Shown: piece by piece, positions 6,805 through 10,000 of the stretch
Layout: each line of letters starts with the position of its first letter
Numbering within the stretch: the first letter of the stretch is position 1
Assembly: GCF_000499385.1 (NCBI RefSeq)
Contig: NW_013652072.1
Location: forward strand, 17,501 to 27,500
DNA: 10,000 bases
Reading direction: 5' to 3'
Source: Eimeria necatrix
Lineage: Eukaryota; Apicomplexa; Conoidasida; Eucoccidiorida; Eimeriidae
Program-made: the position numbers and the translations under genes
The notes under the pieces: generated by a model
Seen by the model: only the letters and a program-made list of their open reading frames with translations
Databases searched by the model: none
Told to the model about the DNA's origin: nothing

Positions 6805-7006
6805 CAAAACCCTAAACCCTCGACGCCAAACCCTAGGCCCTAAACCCTAAACCCTCGGCCCTAAGCGCTAGCCCGTGAACCCTAAACGCTCGGCAGTAAA
6901 CCCTAAACTGCAAGGCCCAAACCCTAGCGTGTGAACCCTGAACCCTAAACCCTAAAACATTAACCCTAGCCCGAAAACCCTAAACCCTAAACCCCAAACC
7001 CTGAAA
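6805..7006. repeat. Internal telomere-like AAACCCT repeats, degenerate
   Basis: AAACCCT (the TTTAGGG-type telomere unit, C-rich strand on plus) occurs many times, with clean pairs near 6809, 6840, 6945 and 6976. Diverged spacers such as CGACGCC, CGGCCC and AGCCCGTG separate them. Unique sequence lies on both sides, so this is internal and not a chromosome end. Internal AAACCCT tracts are a recognised hallmark of repeat-rich Eimeria chromosome segments. Confidence 0.9.
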
Positions 7007-7320
7007 AGGAAGCATCTGTAAAGTGTCCCTTGGAGTGTACATACACCTCAGTTCAAACAGAGCTGCGTAAATGTGAAAAGAAATAAATATAAACATAAAT
7101 AAACAATCACATTTATCTGCAAACAAATACAAAAATTTGAATAAATTAATAAATAAAAAAGGATATTTTTGTACAAGTGCATGCGCATGCATTCAACTAT
7201 TCAAATAAATTTAAATTTATATTTTTAAAAATTAATTTTTGATATTTGAACTCCTAAAGGCTGTACTTGCAGCAGAAAGAAGCATTTAAGAGTTGACAAG
7301 TGTAATAAAGCTGTTTCACA
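7007..7320. other. AT-rich intergenic sequence without a gene
   Basis: Mostly unique AT-rich sequence. It includes a perfect 14-bp palindrome TGCATGCGCATGCA (7178-7191) and TTTAAATT-type runs. The minus frame at 6980-7192 is open by chance in AT-rich DNA and is not accepted. No RNA gene is seen. Confidence 0.6.
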
Positions 7321-7566
7321 CAAACATAATATATATTATATATATAATAAACCTTTATTACACTTATGTATACAGAATATATATACATATATATTATATA
7401 AATAATAAACCTTTATTACACTTATCAGCTCCTAAATATATTTATATATATATACATATATATCACTATACATATATAATATATATTTATGTATTGTATG
7501 TAGTACACACAAAATGCACCTTGCATCCATATATCTATATTATATATTCAATGTACCATTTTATAT

Positions 7567-7602
<36 letters not shown>

Positions 7603-8250
7603 AATATATATATATATACATATATTGTATACGTATATATATAATATATATGTCTTCATATTATATATGCAATGTACAATTTTACATTATGTATATATAT
7701 ATTATATAAGAATATATATAATATATATACATCTCTAATATGTATGCAGTTTAGAATTTTATATTCTATATATATATTTATGCGTACATATATATATATT
7801 ATATATGTACATATAATATACATATAAACCTATGTTATATATGCAATGTATAATTTTATATTACATATATTTAAAGATATATTATATACGTTTTTTTTAT
7901 GTATATACCTATATAATATATAGAATGCATACTTTTGTATTATTCCTGTGTTTATATATATACATAGTATATATGCATAGACATAATATATATATATTTA
8001 TATATCTATATTATATGTATAACGTTTAACTTTATACTGTACACGTATTTATATTTGTATATTATATAAGGTATATACATAATATATATATATATATACA
8101 TAAGATGTATTGTACAGTATGTATACTTCACCTATATATATATATATTATGTGTGATATATATTATATATATGTGTAATATATATTATATATGTTTTATA
8201 AATACTTTATACACATTTGGGTGTCCATTAAAGTATTTATTTGAATAATT
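7321..8250. repeat. TA-rich microsatellite tract
   Basis: Nearly 0.9 kb of (TA)n with interruptions such as ATGCAATGTA, TTTTATATTATATA and ACATATAT. Related segments recur (TTATATATGCAATGTA near 7661 and 7834), suggesting slippage-driven local duplication. Open frames here are rich in Tyr and Ile and are composition artefacts. Confidence 0.85.
7344..7425. repeat. 24-bp direct repeat with a nearby inverted copy
   Basis: The same 24 bp occurs at 7344-7367 and 7402-7425, 58 bp apart, with core CTTTATTACACTT. The exact reverse complement of that core, AAGTGTAATAAAG, lies at 7298-7310. The inverted copy and the first direct copy could pair as a 13-bp stem. Confidence 0.8.
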
Positions 8251-8286
8251 TTGAAGCCACTTGCAGGTACAAATATAAATACCAAT

Positions 8287-8442
8287 ATAAGTATAAATAT
8301 AAGTATAAATATAAGTATAAATATAAGTATAAATATAAGTATAAATATAAGTATAAATATAAATATAAATATAAATATAAATATAAATATAAATATAAAT
8401 ATAAATATAAATATAAATATAAATATAAATATAAATATAACT
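8287..8442. repeat. ATAAGTATAAAT 12-mer grading into an ATAAAT 6-mer array
   Basis: Six copies of ATAAGTATAAAT (8287-8358) pass directly into pure ATAAAT hexamers up to 8436, ending with ATAACT. Both strands are open (YKYKYK or IFIFIF), which is an effect of the repeat. The segment is non-coding. Confidence 0.9.
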
Positions 8443-8546
8443 ATCAATGTGGGTAAAGTATTAATGTAAATATATCTATAAGTATAACTAGAAGTACAAA
8501 CACAACTGTAGCATTTGTAGACAGTATAAACACACAGCAGCTGCCA

Positions 8547-8654
8547 TTGCTGCTGCAGTTGCTGCTGCAGTTGCTGCTGCAGTTGCTGCTGCAGTTGCTG
8601 CTGCAGTTGCTGCTGCAGTTGCTGCTGCAGTCGCTGCTGCAGTTGCTGCTGCAT
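8547..8654. repeat. 12-bp minisatellite TTGCTGCTGCAG, nine copies
   Basis: Nine head-to-tail units: the first seven are exact, the eighth begins TCG and the ninth ends CAT. The minus strand would read LQQQ repeats. The frame joining it to flanking AT-rich sequence is not credible, so no gene is called here. Confidence 0.9.
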
Positions 8655-8730
8655 GCAAGGGTACGTTTCTAGGCGAGGTCCTAATGCAGAGCATATGAAG
8701 AGCTGCGCGGAGGGGGAAGCAAAGGAATAG

Positions 8731-8946
8731 ATATCCCTGCAGCAGCAGCAAAAAGCGGCTGCAGCAGCTCATGATAAACAGCAAAGAACTTCTGCAGTTG
8801 CAGCGGACTATGTATTTGGGGTGTACAGACAGCAGCAGCAGCAGCAGCAGCAGATAGAAAATGTAGACGAGCACGTTGCACTTCGTTTCAAGTTTCAGTT
8901 AATTCATTTTCAGATTAAATTAAATTCTTTTTTAATTTGTGTTTAA
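8731..8946 (+). CDS. Probable internal exon with poly-Gln
   Basis: A plus frame with no usual start codon reads ISLQQQQKAAAAHDKQQRTS, then AVAADYVFGVYR, eight Gln from CAG, then IENVDEHVALRFKFQLIH and an AT-rich tail to TAA (8944-8946). The mixed peptide with charged and aromatic residues is the coding evidence, and CAG lies on the same strand. CCCTGCAG (AG 8741-8742) could be its acceptor. The exon probably ends before the AT-rich tail; GT candidates lie at about 8863 and 8874. Just upstream in the same frame is a short ATG-started frame (8653-8730) ending in TAG at 8728. The minus frame over 8681-8881 is a weaker alternative. No function was recognised. Confidence 0.45.
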   Translation: MSLQQQQKAAAAAHDKQQRTSAVAADYVFGVYRQQQQQQQQIENVDEHVALRFKFQLIHFQIKLNSFLICV

Positions 8947-9345
8947 AAAGATTTGTCCAAAGTCAACGCGGCTTCTTGTTCTGCTGCTAACGGCCTCTGG
9001 CTTCATGCTGTGCTGCTGCTGCTCTGGGGGTTCGTACTTTGCTGCTGCTGTCATTTCTGAATTACTGCTGCTATTCCTTGCAACTAAATTGGATTATCAT
9101 TCATTTAAATTAAATTAAACTTGATTTAATTGAATTAAATGATATATTTTTCATTTTATGATTTTCTTTCTTCGCGGCTGAATGGTTGCAGAATTAGAAA
9201 CCGGGCAGCCGCCGCCACCGGGTGTCTGTACACCTCAAGAAACAGCCTGACTGCTGTAAGACCCCCAACGCAAAGGATTCTTCATTTGTTTTTATTAATT
9301 GAATAAATATTTGTAACAAACTAATTTTTAGTTACTGCTGCAGTG
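8947..9345. other. AT-rich intron-like or intergenic stretch
   Basis: Alternating AATTAAATT-type AT-rich segments and a GC-richer island at 8965-9070 with CTG triplets on plus. An AT-rich imperfect inverted repeat lies at 9101-9142. The right end, ACAAACTAATTTTTAG (AG at 9329-9330), has the look of a branch site plus acceptor on the plus strand. If the plus exons on either side belong to one gene, this would be an intron carrying CTG on the sense strand. No gene is seen inside it. Confidence 0.45.
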
Positions 9346-9614
9346 TGAGGCAGCAGGCTGAGGCTGCTGTTGCTGCTCTTGCTGCAGCTGCTGCTGCTCA
9401 TCCGCATGCAGCAGTAGCGCCTGGCTGCAGCAGCAGCAGCCCCAGACCACTAGACGGTCTCGCAGCACCTGCAGCAGTACCAAACCCATAGTTGCTGCAG
9501 CAAGTCTGCTGCAGCAGAAAAACAAGAGGCAGCAGCAACAGCAACAGCAGCAACAGCAGCAGCAGCGGCAGCTGCAGCGGCAGACCACCGCTGTCGCCGC
9601 ATGCATACAGGATA

Positions 9615-9683
9615 ATGGAGCCAGGAGCGGCCGAGTTGCTGCAGCAGCAGCTCCAGGGGCTTCTAGAGCAGCAGCAGAGGCTG

Positions 9684-9714
<31 letters not shown>

Positions 9715-9792
9715 TTGAGGCGGGGATTCCAGACCGAGACGCCTTGACTGCGGCTGCTGCTGCTGCAGCAGAAGCAGTGGCGGCCTCAAACC

Positions 9793-9823
<31 letters not shown>

Positions 9824-10000
9824 CGCAGCATTACTGAAGGAAGATGCAGCAAAAGCAGCAGGGAGCGGCGCAGCAGCTGCTTCTGCGTCTACCACAGCTT
9901 CTGCTGCTGCTGCTGCTTCTTCTGCTGCTGCAGACACAAGCGACACGGCAAGCTGCAACAGCCTGCTGCAGCAGGATGAGGCAGCAGCTGGCAAGCAGCA
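9615..10000 (+). CDS. Gln/Ala-rich protein, N-terminal part, runs off the window
   Basis: The ATG at 9615 has A at -3 and G at +4. The frame stays open for 128 codons to the window edge, so it is partial at its 3' end. It begins MEPGAAELLQQQLQGLLEQQ, a likely amphipathic coiled-coil-prone start, followed by a ten-residue Gln run, LEAGIPDRDALT, several Ala runs, LLKEDAAKAAGSG, a Ser/Thr/Ala segment, and DTSDTASCNSLLQQDEAA. The frame is open upstream to a TAG at 9489, so this could also be part of a longer exon with an upstream start, since acceptor-like signals lie near 9330. CAG lies on the coding strand. The minus frame over 9398-9994 is Ala/Cys-rich and less convincing. No domain was recognised. 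Confidence 0.55.

Noticed and set aside
6980..7192. Minus-strand hydrophobic frame of 70 codons
   Set aside because: Begins in the palindrome region and ends inside telomere-like repeats; its Phe/Leu content follows from AT-rich composition.
7293..8029. Tyr/Ile-rich plus frames in the TA tract
   Set aside because: Direct translation of TATA microsatellite; no coding signal.
8196..8654. Minus frame joining LQQQ repeats to IFIFIF repeats
   Set aside because: Joins two minisatellites across AT-rich spacer; a product of stop-free repeats.
9398..9994. Minus-strand Ala/Cys-rich frame of 198 codons
   Set aside because: Some Ala/Glu segments look plausible, but long Cys and Leu runs and antisense CAG polarity make the plus frame from 9615 the better call.
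1..10000. tRNA, rRNA, mobile element or organelle genes
   Set aside because: No cloverleaf with conserved T-loop, no rRNA core motif, no transposase or reverse transcriptase motif and no terminal repeats with target duplications were seen on reading both strands. A covariance-model search would be needed to exclude small structured RNAs.

Overview
The window looks like nuclear DNA of an apicomplexan, most probably a coccidian of the Eimeria type. Three things point there: very dense CAG/CTG trinucleotide arrays that read as long Gln, Ala, Ser and Leu runs, an internal block of AAACCCT (telomere-like) repeats, and gene-like GC-rich segments separated by short AT-rich, intron-like segments. This combination is known from the repeat-rich segments of Eimeria chromosomes. 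The species cannot be named from the sequence alone. Nothing bacterial (operons, Shine-Dalgarno sites, insertion sequences), no tRNA or rRNA gene and no CRISPR array was seen.

Layout. 1-281 is a TAGC tetranucleotide array. 282-949 is non-coding sequence with CTG arrays, a GGCTAGCTG repeat and a small hairpin. 950-5049 is best read as one minus-strand gene of three exons (3862-5049, 2987-3328, 950-2824). They are joined by two phase-0 introns with good splice signals and would encode a Gln/Ser/Ala-rich protein of about 1134 residues with no recognised domain. The exons mostly carry CAG on the coding strand, and both introns carry CTG on it. 5050-6290 holds further minus-strand candidate exons between AT-rich and pyrimidine-rich intron-like stretches. 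Two possible ATG-started first exons lie here (5905-6063 and 6123-6275), and the wiring is unresolved.

6288-7006 is a non-coding repeat block: a 10-bp AGCTAGCCAC array, a perfect 20-bp palindrome containing GCATGC, and about 200 bp of telomere-like repeats. 7007-8250 is AT-rich, mostly TA microsatellite. Two period-12 minisatellites follow (8287-8442 and 8547-8654). From about 8731 the coding polarity appears to change to plus: a probable exon at 8731-8946, an AT-rich intron-like or intergenic stretch, and a gene whose first in-frame ATG is at 9615 and which runs off the window end.

Caution: CAG arrays contain no stop codons in any of the six frames, so open length means little here. Calls were made on the non-repeat peptide between arrays, splice signals, phase agreement and CAG polarity. 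Coding calls are therefore moderate to low confidence, and no molecular function is claimed for any protein.
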